A stretch of 14,125 bases of DNA from Comamonadaceae bacterium (GCA_947460165.1 CANHKH010000044.1:1-14125), one strand, 5' to 3'. Numbered from the stretch's first letter, positions 6,094 through 13,645 are shown. Translations and numbers: made by a program. The notes: generated by a model from the letters alone, not told the origin.

Positions 6094-6987
6094 ATGAAGG
6101 ACCGGCAAGTTGAACACCCACCCCCACCCGAACCGCCGCATGCGCACACGGGCATGAGCGAGAAGAACGCCAAGCGCAGCCAAGATCCGGCAGACCCTTC
6201 AAGCGATGCCCCCAAGCTGCAGACCTCCATGGCACGAAAAGACTACAAAGCGCAGCTTCGGCTGCTGCAGGTCGAGCTGGTCAAGCTGCAGCGGCACTTC
6301 ATCAACTGCGGAGACCGCATTTTGGTGATCCTGGAAGGCAGAGACGCTGCCGGCAAAGATGGCAGCATCAAGCGCATCGTCGAGCACCTGAGCCCGCGCG
6401 AGACCCGGGTGGTGGCACTCGGTAAACCCTCGGACCGCGACCGCAGTGGCTGGTACTTTCAGCGCTTCGTGCCCTATCTCCCGGTGGCCGAAGAGCTGGT
6501 GTTGTTCAACCGCAGTTGGTACAACCGTGCCGGTGTGGAGCACGTCATGGGCTTTTGCACCAAGGCCGAACATGAGGAGTTCATGACATCGGTGCCCAAG
6601 TTCGAGGAGATGCTTGTGAACTCCGGCATCAAGCTCTTGAAGTACTACCTCGACATCAGCAAAAAGGAGCAGGTCAAGCGCTTGGCCGAGCGCGCACGCG
6701 ATCCGCTCAAGCAGTGGAAGAACAGCCCGATTGACGCCGTCGCAGTCCAGCGCTGGAAGGCCTATTCAGACGCCCGAGATGCCATGCTCCTGCGCACCCA
6801 CACGACCGCTGCGCCTTGGCACCTGGTGCGCACCGACAACAAGCGACTGGCGCGCCTGAATTTGATGCGGGACATGCTGTCTCGCCTGCACTACGCCGGC
6901 AAGAATCTCAAACTGGTTCAGCCCGACACCCAGATCGTGTTCGAATATTCAGCCGATTGCATCGCAGCCAAACGGCTGGCAAGCTGA
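6094..6987 (+). CDS. ppk2: Polyphosphate kinase 2 (PPK2)
   Basis: This is a cytoplasmic kinase that transfers phosphate between polyphosphate and nucleotides; class I PPK2 enzymes mostly use polyP to make ATP or GTP from the diphosphates. The single-domain protein has 297 residues as drawn. Walker A is EGRDAAGKDGS (81-91), the second core motif is LFNRSWYNRAGVE (137-149), and the helical lid includes KRLAERARDPLKQWKNSPID (195-214), all hallmarks of class I. The first ~45 residues are proline-rich and polar and are not part of the core. Start at 6094 is uncertain because no strong ribosome binding site is seen; Met21 (6154) or Met46 (6229) are alternatives. It stands alone, convergent with cynS across a 33-bp gap. 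A link with the adjacent toxin-antitoxin genes through stress physiology is only a guess. Confidence 0.93.
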   Translation: MKDRQVEHPPPPEPPHAHTGMSEKNAKRSQDPADPSSDAPKLQTSMARKDYKAQLRLLQVELVKLQRHFINCGDRILVILEGRDAAGKDGSIKRIVEHLSPRETRVVALGKPSDRDRSGWYFQRFVPYLPVAEELVLFNRSWYNRAGVEHVMGFCTKAEHEEFMTSVPKFEEMLVNSGIKLLKYYLDISKKEQVKRLAERARDPLKQWKNSPIDAVAVQRWKAYSDARDAMLLRTHTTAAPWHLVRTDNKRLARLNLMRDMLSRLHYAGKNLKLVQPDTQIVFEYSADCIAAKRLAS

Positions 6988-7020
6988 ACCCACTGAGCAG
7001 CCGCGCTGCGTGCCTGTTCC

Positions 7021-7464
7021 TCAGTACTGCTTGTAGGGCAAGAACTTGCCCGACAGCACCACGTTGACGCGGTCGCCCTTGGGGTCGGCTTGGCGCTGTA
7101 TGTCCATGCTGAAGTCAATCGCGCTCATGATGCCGTCGCCAAACTCCTCGTGGATCAGCTCCTTGATGGTGGTGCCATACACGCTGACGATCTCGTACCA
7201 GCGGTAGATCAGCGGGTCTGTGGGCACGGGCGTGGGGAGCGAGCCTTTGTAGGGCACGATTTGCAGCCATTTTTGCTCTTCCACCGTCAGGCCAAAGAGC
7301 TTGCCCAGCACCTTGGCTTGCTCGGGCGTGGCGGTCATTTGCCCCAGGCACAAGGCGGTGGTCCATTCTTTGGATTGGCCCACTTTTTTGGCAATGGTCG
7401 CCCAGCTCATGCTCTTGGCGACTTTGGTGCTGATGATTTTTTCGGTGACGGCGAGTCGGTTCAT
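7021..7464 (-). CDS. cynS: Cyanate hydratase (cyanase)
   Basis: CynS catalyses cyanate + bicarbonate to carbamate + CO2, the carbamate decomposing to ammonia and CO2; it acts in the cytoplasm as a decamer in known enzymes. The protein has 147 residues, 9 fewer than E. coli CynS. The catalytic triad is visible: R88 and E91 (YRWYEIVSVYG) and S114 (GIMSAIDF), which correspond to R96, E99 and S122 of E. coli with a constant offset of 8. The N-terminal helical domain (about 1-70) and the C-terminal VNVVLSGKFLPYKQY end are typical. The frame is open to 7587, but the ATG at 7464 starts the conserved protein, with AGAGG nearby. It is the last gene of the transporter operon, 37 bp after the ATPase gene, so imported cyanate is handed to this enzyme. 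No cynT is present. Confidence 0.97.
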   Translation of the reverse strand: MNRLAVTEKIISTKVAKSMSWATIAKKVGQSKEWTTALCLGQMTATPEQAKVLGKLFGLTVEEQKWLQIVPYKGSLPTPVPTDPLIYRWYEIVSVYGTTIKELIHEEFGDGIMSAIDFSMDIQRQADPKGDRVNVVLSGKFLPYKQY

Positions 7465-7501
7465 AAATAGCCTCTGGAAGGGAATGAAAAAAGAAAAGGG
7501 C

Positions 7502-8296
7502 TCAATGGGCTTTGGCCCGGGAGACCAGGAAATCCACAATGTGGTTGCGCAGCTCGTAGTAGCCGTCCAAGTGGTGCAGCTGCGCACGGGTGCGGCTGCG
7601 CGGCAGCGGGTTGCTGACCGTCTCGGCCAAGCCGCCCGGCTTGTAGTGGCCGTTCACCTCGGCGCCGTTGCTCATGAGCAAAATGCGGTCGGCCAGCAAA
7701 ATGGCCTCGTCCACGTCGTGGGTGATCATGAACACGGTTTGCTGCGTTTGCCGCACGATGGTCATGAGCTCGTCTTGGATGGTGCCGCGTGTCAGCGCAT
7801 CGAGCGCACCAAAGGGCTCGTCGAGCAGCAGCATCTTGGGCTGAATGGCAAAGGCCCGGGCAATGCCCACGCGCTGCTTCATGCCGCCTGAGAGCTGGCT
7901 GGGTTTCTTGTGGATGGCCGCACTCAGGCCCACCAGCGTCACAAACTTCTCCACATGCTGGTCCAGCTCGGCGCGGCGCATGTCTGGCCAGCGCGACTTG
8001 ACCGCAAACTCAATGTTTTGCCGCACGCTCAGCCAAGGCATGAGCGCATGGCCCTGGAACACCACGCCGCGCTCCAAGCTGGGGCCGGCAATTTCGCGGC
8101 CGTCCATGAAGGCGTGGCCATGGCTGGCCGTGTCCAGCCCGGCCAGCACGTTGAGGATGGTGGTTTTGCCGCAGCCGCTGTGGCCAATGATGCAGACAAA
8201 CTCGCCCTTGGTGATGCCAAAGGACACGTCGGCAAACACCGGCTTGTCGGCCTGAAAGGCCTTGGCCAGTTGCTCGACCTTGAGAAAACCATTCAT
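7502..8296 (-). CDS. cynD: Cyanate/nitrate-type ABC transporter ATPase (NrtD/CynD-like)
   Basis: This 264-residue ATP-binding subunit powers import through the permease encoded just upstream. Motifs in order: Walker A GHSGCGKTT (38-46), Q-loop VVFQGHALMPWLS (78-90), signature LSGGMKQR (135-142), Walker B MLLLDEPFGALD (155-166), and H-loop ITHDVDEA (191-198). The MPWLS and FGALD wording is that of the nitrate/sulfonate/taurine/cyanate importer group. The frame continues to 8368, overlapping the permease end, but the ATG at 8296 gives the family's usual N-terminus (MNGFLKVEQLAKAF) and has AAGAG upstream. It lacks the extra substrate-binding domain of NrtC. The substrate assignment to cyanate rests on the cynS gene 37 bp downstream. 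Confidence 0.92.
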   Translation of the reverse strand: MNGFLKVEQLAKAFQADKPVFADVSFGITKGEFVCIIGHSGCGKTTILNVLAGLDTASHGHAFMDGREIAGPSLERGVVFQGHALMPWLSVRQNIEFAVKSRWPDMRRAELDQHVEKFVTLVGLSAAIHKKPSQLSGGMKQRVGIARAFAIQPKMLLLDEPFGALDALTRGTIQDELMTIVRQTQQTVFMITHDVDEAILLADRILLMSNGAEVNGHYKPGGLAETVSNPLPRSRTRAQLHHLDGYYELRNHIVDFLVSRAKAH

Positions 8297-8357
8297 GGGG
8301 GGCTCTTTCGCTTTCGGGGGATGCAGGTCGAGGCTCAAGGGCTCGCCGGTGCGGGAC

Positions 8358-9227
8358 TCACTCCACATAGGTCACCGCCTTTTGCGCTTGGGCAAAGCCC
8401 AGGTCCAGCAGCATGCCCACCACGCCTATGACCAGCACCGCAAAAATCACATTGGTCAGCGACAGGTTGTTCCACTCGTTCCACACAAAGTAGCCAATGC
8501 CGGTCCCGCCCACCAGCATTTCGGCGGCCACAATCACCAGCCAGGCAATGCCCATGCTGATGCGCATGCCCGTCAAGATGGTGGGCGCGGCGGCTGGCAA
8601 GATCACCTGCAGCGCCTTGCGCAAGGGCGAGACCTCCAGCGTGAGCGCCACGTTCAACCAGTCGCGCTTGACCGAGGCCACGCCAAAGGCGGTGTTGATC
8701 ATCATGGGCCAGACCGAGCAGATGAAGATCACAAAAATACCACTCACGCCGCTGTCTTTGAGCGTGTAGAGCGCCAGCGGCATCCAGGCCAGCGGGCTGA
8801 TGGGCTTGAGCACCTGAATAAAGGGGTTGAACGCCTTTTGCATCAAGGGCGACATGCCAATCAAAAAGCCCAGCGGAATGGCCACCAGCATGGCCAGCAA
8901 AAAGCCCAGCGCCACCCGACCCAGCGAATGGGCCAGCTGAATGCCTATGCCTTTGTCATTGGGGCCTTTGTCGTAAAACGGGTCTGACAGGTGCTTCCAA
9001 CTGGTGCGGGCCACATCGGCAGGCCCTGGAAAGCCAGTGGCCTTGGCCGCGCCCGGGTCTTTGCCCATCATCTTGGCGTACTCCAACTCGTCGGCCGACA
9101 AGGTGGCGGCCGCCGTGGTGCCCGCGCCCGCAGGGGATTGCGAGGCGATCTGCCACACGCCTAAAAACACAGCGAGCAGCAGCAGCGAGACCAGCGCCGC
9201 GCGCAGGTTCAGTGAGGTGGTTTTCAT
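8358..9227 (-). CDS. cynB: Cyanate/nitrate-type ABC transporter permease (NrtB/CynB-like)
   Basis: This 289-residue inner-membrane permease has about six membrane segments. The first is at 10-28, then a periplasmic stretch to about 95 that includes DPFYDKGPNDKGIGIQL, a wording characteristic of NrtB-type permeases. The core follows with SPLAWMPLAL (around 144-153) and WPMMINTAFGV. The cytoplasmic loop that contacts the ATPase is near LRKALQVILPAAAPTILTGM, an EAA-type loop. The last segments are near 246-280. It starts 6 bp after the binding-protein stop, so the genes are co-transcribed and probably coupled. Cyanobacterial relatives import nitrate, bicarbonate or cyanate; cyanate is inferred from cynS. 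Confidence 0.93.
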   Translation of the reverse strand: MKTTSLNLRAALVSLLLLAVFLGVWQIASQSPAGAGTTAAATLSADELEYAKMMGKDPGAAKATGFPGPADVARTSWKHLSDPFYDKGPNDKGIGIQLAHSLGRVALGFLLAMLVAIPLGFLIGMSPLMQKAFNPFIQVLKPISPLAWMPLALYTLKDSGVSGIFVIFICSVWPMMINTAFGVASVKRDWLNVALTLEVSPLRKALQVILPAAAPTILTGMRISMGIAWLVIVAAEMLVGGTGIGYFVWNEWNNLSLTNVIFAVLVIGVVGMLLDLGFAQAQKAVTYVE

Positions 9228-9233
9228 GCGTCT

Positions 9234-10637
9234 TCAAGCCTTGCGGATGGCAAAACTGTCCAGGTATTCCTTGGGCTTGGCCGGATCGAACACCTTTCCC
9301 ATGATGGTGTGCTTGATGTAGCCGGGGCCTGCGGGCACGGGCATGTCCAGCTCTTTCATCAGCCTGCGTGCGTCGGTGAGCAAAAACACTTTTTCAGCGA
9401 TTTGTTTGTAGTCCACCTCGCCCTTGACGTAACCCCAGCGCTGCATTTGCGTGAGCATCCACACCGCCATGCTTTGCCAGGGCATGGGGTCGAAGTCGGC
9501 GCGGTCGGGCACGGTTTGGATCTTGCCCAGGCCGTCGGCAAACTTGCCGGTGAGCACCTGGGCAATCACGGTCTCGGGCTGGTTCAGGTAGGCCTGCGGT
9601 GCAATCACCTTGGCAATCAGTTCGCGGTTTTTGGGCTGGCGGGCCATGGCGGCAGCTGTGAGCACAGAGCGGAACAGCGCGGCAAAGGTGTTGGGGTTTT
9701 GGCGGATGAACTCCGTGCTGGTGCCAAAGGCGCAGCAGGGGTGGCCGCTCCACAGGTCTTTGGTGAGCAGGTGCAAGAAACCCACTTCTTCGAACACCGC
9801 GCGCTGGTTGAAGGGGTCTGGGCCCAAAAAGCCGTCGATGTTGCCGGCGCGCAAATTGGCCACCATCTCGGGCGGCGGCACCACCCGAATTTGAATGTCG
9901 GTGTCCGGGTTCAAGCCGGCTTCGGCCACGTAGTAGCGCAACAAAAAGTTGTGCATGGAAAACTCAAAGGGCACGGCGAACTTGAAACCCTTCCAGCTCT
10001 TGGGGTCGCGCTTGTCTTTGTGCTTGACGTGCAGCGTGATGGCTTGGCCGTTGGTGTTTTGAATGGTCGCCACATTCATGGCCACCGGGGCCGAACCCAC
10101 GCCCATGGACATGGCCAGCGGCATGGGCGACAAAAAGTGCGTGGCGTCGTACTCTTTGTTGATCATCTTGTCGCGGATCAGCGCCCAGCCTGCGGTTTTG
10201 ATGACCTCCACGTCCAGCCCCTGCTTGCTGTAAAAGCCCAGCGGGTGCGCCATGATGAGCGGCGTGGCGCAGGTGATGGGGATGAAGCCAATCTTGAGTT
10301 TGGTTTTTTCCAGAGGGCCTTTGTCTTGCGCCATGGCCTGCAAGCTGGCCACCGGCAGCACGCTGGCAATGGCCGCCATGGCCGTGCCCTTGCCCACCGC
10401 GCGCAAAAAGCGCCTGCGCTGCGCGTCTTGCGGGAACAAGGCTTTGACCAAGGTCGCTTCAATGAATTCGCGGCTGTAGGCCTCGAACTCGCTGGACTCG
10501 CTGCGCTGGCGCAAGGTGGCTGCGGCTTGGTCGGCGGCCACCTCGGCGTGGTGGTCTGCGGGCGAGTGGTCGCGGCCGCAGCTGCACTTCAACATCAGGG
10601 GACGGTCGGCGTTGTAGGGGTCGAAAAACTCAGACAT
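9234..10637 (-). CDS. cynA: Tat-exported NrtA/CmpA-like substrate-binding protein
   Basis: This 467-residue solute-binding protein would capture cyanate (or nitrate/bicarbonate-like anions) in the periplasm. The ATG at 10637 has a full AGGAGG 6 nt ahead, while the frame extends meaninglessly to 10853. A twin-arginine signal is at 73-103 (RRRFLRAVGKG, hydrophobic stretch, cleavage near AMA-QDKG). The mature body has KLKIGFIPITCATPLIMAHP, FAVPFEFSMHNFLLRYY and NIDGFLGPDPFNQRAV, all typical of NrtA/CmpA. The unusual part is a ~70-residue polar extension before the Tat motif, holding CSCGRDH (18-24) and HH (29-30), a possible metal-binding patch. It is the first gene of the operon, behind a sigma-54-type promoter. 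Substrate is assigned by context, not by visible ligand residues. Confidence 0.92.
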   Translation of the reverse strand: MSEFFDPYNADRPLMLKCSCGRDHSPADHHAEVAADQAAATLRQRSESSEFEAYSREFIEATLVKALFPQDAQRRRFLRAVGKGTAMAAIASVLPVASLQAMAQDKGPLEKTKLKIGFIPITCATPLIMAHPLGFYSKQGLDVEVIKTAGWALIRDKMINKEYDATHFLSPMPLAMSMGVGSAPVAMNVATIQNTNGQAITLHVKHKDKRDPKSWKGFKFAVPFEFSMHNFLLRYYVAEAGLNPDTDIQIRVVPPPEMVANLRAGNIDGFLGPDPFNQRAVFEEVGFLHLLTKDLWSGHPCCAFGTSTEFIRQNPNTFAALFRSVLTAAAMARQPKNRELIAKVIAPQAYLNQPETVIAQVLTGKFADGLGKIQTVPDRADFDPMPWQSMAVWMLTQMQRWGYVKGEVDYKQIAEKVFLLTDARRLMKELDMPVPAGPGYIKHTIMGKVFDPAKPKEYLDSFAIRKA

Positions 10638-10672
10638 GAAAGGCCTCCTGGAAAGTGGATGCCTAGTCCAAT

Positions 10673-10687
10673 GCAAGCTGCGGGCCA
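10673..10687 (-). promoter_or_regulatory. Sigma-54 (RpoN) promoter of the cyn operon
   Basis: The minus strand reads TGGCCCG-CAGC-TTGC, against the consensus TGGCACG-N4-TTGC: one mismatch in the fixed positions, with exact GG-N10-GC spacing, preceded by C and followed by A as preferred. Transcription would start near 10661-10660, giving a ~23-nt leader that just accommodates AGGAGG (10649-10644) before the ATG at 10637. Nitrogen-limitation control through NtrC is the natural expectation for a cyanate operon. The words GGTGC (10746-10742, minus) and GCACC (10707-10703, minus) upstream resemble NtrC half-sites but are not properly spaced. Confidence 0.75.
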
Positions 10688-10753
10688 GATGGGGCCAGTG
10701 GAGGTGCTCAAAGACCTGTGGACTGCATTTCGCCGCAGCCAGCACCACAGCGT

Positions 10754-10769
10754 GTAGGGCTGGCCCTAC
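10754..10769. promoter_or_regulatory. Perfect 7-2-7 palindrome upstream of the cyn promoter
   Basis: GTAGGGC-TG-GCCCTAC is a 16-bp perfect palindrome about 100 bp upstream of the predicted sigma-54 start site and 17 bp past the response-regulator stop. The 7-2-7 geometry recalls NarL sites (TACYYMT-N2-AKRRGTA), but the half-sites face the other way. With a 2-nt centre and no T tract on the minus strand it is unlikely to be the response-regulator gene's terminator. It is a candidate site for the NarL-type regulator encoded alongside (inference). Confidence 0.45.
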
Positions 10770-10785
10770 AAGGCGGGCCGTTTTT

Positions 10786-11463
10786 TCAGGCGCTGGGGTG
10801 GCGCTGGGCGTAAAGCGCGAGCTCCACGTCGTTCTTGGTGCCCGTTTTCTCAAGAATGCGCGCGCGGTAGGTGCTCACCGTGTTGGCGGCCAGGCCCAGC
10901 TGTGCACCAATGTCGCTCACGCTGTGGCCTTGGGTGAGCAGGCGGTAGACCTGGTGCTCGCGGTGCGACAAGGCCTGGGCCCCGGTTTTGCTGCCGCTGC
11001 GGCCCACAGACTGGGCCAGCGCCTCGGCCACTGCAGGCGTGAGGTACAGGCCCCCGGCGGCCACCTTGTGCACGGCGGTCAGCATGTCGTCGGGGTCGGC
11101 GCTTTTGTTGAGGTAGCCGCTGGCGCCCAAGCGAATGCAGCGCACGCCGTACTGCTTTTCTGGGTAGGTGCTGAGCATGAGCACGGGCAGGCGCGGCCAG
11201 TCGCGCTGCAGCTGCTCCAGCACGTCCAGCCCGTCCATGCCGGGCAGGGCAATGTCCAGCAGCACCAGGTCCAGCCCGGCGCCCGCTTGCAGCAGCGCCA
11301 CTTGTGCCAGCACCTCTGGGCCGGTGGCCGCCTCGGCCACCACCTGCAGCTGGGGCGCCTCGGCCAAAATTTGCTTGATGCCTTCGCGCACGATGCGGTG
11401 GTCGTCGCCAATGAGCACGCGCGGGCCCTTCACGGGTCGGCTGGGGGAGGCGCGTTCAAGCAC
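10786..11463 (-). CDS. NarL/FixJ-type response regulator
   Basis: This 225-residue cytoplasmic transcription factor has a receiver domain at about 14-130: acidic pair D20-D21, phosphoacceptor D70 (LVLLDIALPGMDG), S98/T99 and K120 (YLNKSAD). A LuxR-type helix-turn-helix is at about 162-215 (LSHREHQVYRLLTQGHSVSD and NTVSTYRARILEKTG). The GTG start at 11463 overlaps the end of the kinase gene by 8 bp, so they are translationally coupled. A second GTG at 11433, just before PRVLIGDD, is a possible alternative. It lies directly upstream of the cyn operon on the same strand. It has no AAA+ domain, so it could not itself activate a sigma-54 promoter; it would have to act together with NtrC or elsewhere. 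Confidence 0.93.
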   Translation of the reverse strand: MLERASPSRPVKGPRVLIGDDHRIVREGIKQILAEAPQLQVVAEAATGPEVLAQVALLQAGAGLDLVLLDIALPGMDGLDVLEQLQRDWPRLPVLMLSTYPEKQYGVRCIRLGASGYLNKSADPDDMLTAVHKVAAGGLYLTPAVAEALAQSVGRSGSKTGAQALSHREHQVYRLLTQGHSVSDIGAQLGLAANTVSTYRARILEKTGTKNDVELALYAQRHPSA

Positions 11464-12658
11464 TGGCCACGCCCCAAGCCATGCTCAGCGTCGCCGTCGT
11501 GCCCTGATGTGGTGCGCCCTCAATGCGCAGCTGGCCCCCAAAATGGTGCGCACGCTCGCGCATGCCTTGCACGCCATAGGCCGTGGCCGCCGCCAGGGCC
11601 AGAGGGTCTGCGCCCACGCCGTCGTCTTGCACCGTCAGCGTCAAGGCGCAGTCCCGCACGGCAATGCCCACCCGCAGCTGGCTGGCCTGGGCATGGCGGC
11701 CCACGTTGCTGAGCATTTCTTGAAAGATCCGGAACACCGCCATGGCCAGCGGCTCGGGTGGCTCGCTCGAGCCGTCCAGGTCCATGGCCCAGTCCAGCTG
11801 CAGCTCAGCGGCTTGCACAAATTCTTGCGCCTGCCATTCCAGCGCGGCCCACAGGCCCTGGTGGTCCAAGATGCTGGGGCGCAGGTCGGTGATGATGCGG
11901 CCCACGTTGACCACGGCGTTTTCAATCAGCCGGCTCATGTTTTGGCACTTGCCGCGCATGCGCAGTCGCATGTCGCCGGCCGCCTCGGCGCTGCGCTGCG
12001 CTTGCTCGGACAGGCGCTTGTCCATCCAGTTCACGTCCATCTTGAGCGCCACCAGCAAGCTGCCCAGCTCGTCGTGCACCTCGCGGGCAATGCGGGTGCG
12101 CTCTTCTTCGCGCACCGCCTCTGACCAAGCCGCCAGCTCGCGCACCTGCTTGAGCGCGCTGGCCAGCGCCTCGGTGCGCTCGGCCACGCGTGCTTCCAGC
12201 TCGTTTTTGGCCAACTCCAAGGCCTGGGCTGCCCGCCGGCGCTCGGTGATGTCCACAAAGGTCACCACCGCGCCGCGCACCACGCCATCGTCCACGATGG
12301 GGTGGCTGGAGTACTCCACGGCAAAGGAGCTGCCATCGCGCCGCCAAAACACCTCGGTGTCAATGCGGCAGGGCAGGCCCTGGCGAAAGGCGTTGAAGAT
12401 GGGGCACTCGGCCTCGGGGTAGGGCGTGCCGTCGCTGTGGGCGTGGTGGGTCAGCTCGTGCATGTTGCGCCCCAGCACCAGCTCGGGCTCGTAGCCCATC
12501 ATGCGCGCGCCTGCCGGGTTGATGAACACGCACAAGCCCGCCATGTCTATGCCAAACACGCCCTCGCCGGTGGAGGCCAAGAGCAAAGCCAAGGGGTCGC
12601 GCCAGGCGCTGCCCGACACGGCGGTGGGGCTGGCGAGGAAGGGCAAATCGTCTGGCAT
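11456..12658 (-). CDS. Soluble PAS-domain histidine kinase (HisKA_3 type)
   Basis: This 400-residue sensor kinase is partner of the response regulator. A PAS domain is at about 20-145 (STGEGVFGIDMAGLCVFINP, MHELTHHAHSDGTPYP, ECPIFNAF, FWRRDGSSFAVEY, ending FVDITERRR). A coiled-coil linker follows to about 190, then the HisKA_3 phosphoacceptor box with H195 (REEERTRIAREVHDELGSLL). The HATPase has the N box near N318 (FQEMLSNVGRHA), DDGVGAD and GVQGMRERA. There is no signal peptide or membrane segment, so it senses a cytoplasmic cue, possibly through a PAS-bound cofactor. The frame extends to a TTG at 12691, but the ATG at 12658 is preferred; neither has a strong ribosome binding site. It lies 57 bp after the LysR gene. 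Confidence 0.92.
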   Translation of the reverse strand: MPDDLPFLASPTAVSGSAWRDPLALLLASTGEGVFGIDMAGLCVFINPAGARMMGYEPELVLGRNMHELTHHAHSDGTPYPEAECPIFNAFRQGLPCRIDTEVFWRRDGSSFAVEYSSHPIVDDGVVRGAVVTFVDITERRRAAQALELAKNELEARVAERTEALASALKQVRELAAWSEAVREEERTRIAREVHDELGSLLVALKMDVNWMDKRLSEQAQRSAEAAGDMRLRMRGKCQNMSRLIENAVVNVGRIITDLRPSILDHQGLWAALEWQAQEFVQAAELQLDWAMDLDGSSEPPEPLAMAVFRIFQEMLSNVGRHAQASQLRVGIAVRDCALTLTVQDDGVGADPLALAAATAYGVQGMRERAHHFGGQLRIEGAPHQGTTATLSMAWGVASA

Positions 12659-12715
12659 GGCGGAGCACCATGCAAGCCATGTGCCACCCAAGGCCGTCCT
12701 GGCCTGGCTTGGTGT

Positions 12716-13639
12716 TCAGTCCGTCTGCACGTACTGGGCTTGGCTTTGAAAGTTCATGCCCTGGATCAGCGCCAGCACGCCCAGCACCAAGGGCGTGTTG
12801 GGGCCGGCTTTGGGCACGGCCAGCACCAGCTTGTTGCGTATGGAGGGTGGCCCCACGGGCACATGCACCAGGTCTTTGTACAAGTGGGCAGGCTCCAAAG
12901 CACTTTCGGGCAAGAGCGTGCAACCCACGCCCTGGCTGACCAAGGTCAACACGGTTTGCACGGCGCTGACTTCGGCCACCACGCGCAATTGAATCTCCCG
13001 GCTGAGCAGTGCCGCGTCCACCAGGCTGCGGATCGCATTGGGCGGGCTGGGCAAAATCATGGGGTAGCGGGCCAAGTCCGGCAGGCTCACTTTGGCGGGC
13101 AGGCGGGCGCTGCTGGTGGCGCTGTTGGCCGGCATCACCAAGCGCAAAGATTCTTGCGACAAAGTGATGTAGCTCAGCTGAGAGGAGGGCGGCGGGTCAA
13201 ACAGCAAGGCCACGTCCACCCGGCCGGCCATCAGCCACTCGCGCAGGTGAATGCTCAGCGCCTCGCTGACCGAAATCACCGCCCTGGGAAAACGCCGTCG
13301 AAAGGCGCGGATCAAGTCGGCACTGTGGGTCACGGCCACCCGGGGCGGCAGGCCCAGCACCAGCCGCCCTGAGGGGCTTTCTTGCAATTGGTCCATCTCG
13401 GCCCGCACCTGCTTGGCCACATCGAGCATGGTGCGCGCGTGCACCAGCAATTGCTTGCCAGCTTGGGTCGGCGTGGCGCCCCGACCTGTGCGGTGGAGCA
13501 AGCGCTGGCCCAGCTCCTTTTCAAGCTGGGCGATGTGCCGGCTCAGGCTCGATTGGGCCAGGTTCAAGGCCCCACCGGCGGCGCTGAAGCCCCCAGACTC
13601 CACGACCGTCACGAAATACTGAAGTTGCTTGGTGTCCAT
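12716..13639 (-). CDS. LysR-family transcriptional regulator
   Basis: This 307-residue DNA-binding regulator has an N-terminal winged helix-turn-helix at 1-65 (LQYFVTVVESGGFSAAGGAL, SSLSRHIAQLEKELGQRLLH) and an effector-binding domain at about 90-295 (GRLVLGLPPR, SQGVGCTLLPESAL). The N-terminus MDTKQLQYFV is standard, fixing the start at 13639 although no ribosome binding site is evident. It is divergent from the small fusion ORF and the RraA-family gene, which would be its usual targets, and a T-N11-A palindrome lies just upstream. It also precedes the kinase and response-regulator genes on the same strand with a 57-bp gap, so it could be co-transcribed with them. CynR is also a LysR protein, but this one shows nothing specific for cyanate. 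Confidence 0.93.
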   Translation of the reverse strand: MDTKQLQYFVTVVESGGFSAAGGALNLAQSSLSRHIAQLEKELGQRLLHRTGRGATPTQAGKQLLVHARTMLDVAKQVRAEMDQLQESPSGRLVLGLPPRVAVTHSADLIRAFRRRFPRAVISVSEALSIHLREWLMAGRVDVALLFDPPPSSQLSYITLSQESLRLVMPANSATSSARLPAKVSLPDLARYPMILPSPPNAIRSLVDAALLSREIQLRVVAEVSAVQTVLTLVSQGVGCTLLPESALEPAHLYKDLVHVPVGPPSIRNKLVLAVPKAGPNTPLVLGVLALIQGMNFQSQAQYVQTD

Positions 13640-13645
13640 GCAGAT

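Noticed and set aside
6997..7009. GCAGC-CGC-GCTGC hairpin between ppk2 and cynS as a bidirectional terminator
   Set aside because: The stem is only 5 bp with a 3-nt loop and no T tract on either strand.
10703..10746. NtrC binding site built from GGTGC and GCACC words upstream of the sigma-54 promoter
   Set aside because: The half-sites are in the wrong order and far apart compared with the GCAC-N7-GTGC arrangement, so no true site is claimed.
9309..10757. Long plus-strand open frame (482 codons) opposite the binding-protein gene
   Set aside because: It is antisense to a clearly recognised NrtA/CmpA-like gene, has a His/Gly/Ala-rich composition and no family motifs; long antisense frames are common in GC-rich DNA.
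10763..10786. GGCCC...GGGCC followed by TTTTTT as a plus-strand terminator
   Set aside because: No plus-strand gene precedes it; the T run may be chance next to the response-regulator stop.
10636..11712. 358-codon plus-strand frame opposite the response regulator
   Set aside because: It is a shadow of the regulator and kinase genes; it has no domain features and no plausible promoter.
12302..13372. 356-codon plus-strand frame opposite the LysR and kinase genes
   Set aside because: It spans the opposite strand of two confident genes and their gap, and its His/Gln/Gly-rich translation is typical of a shadow frame.
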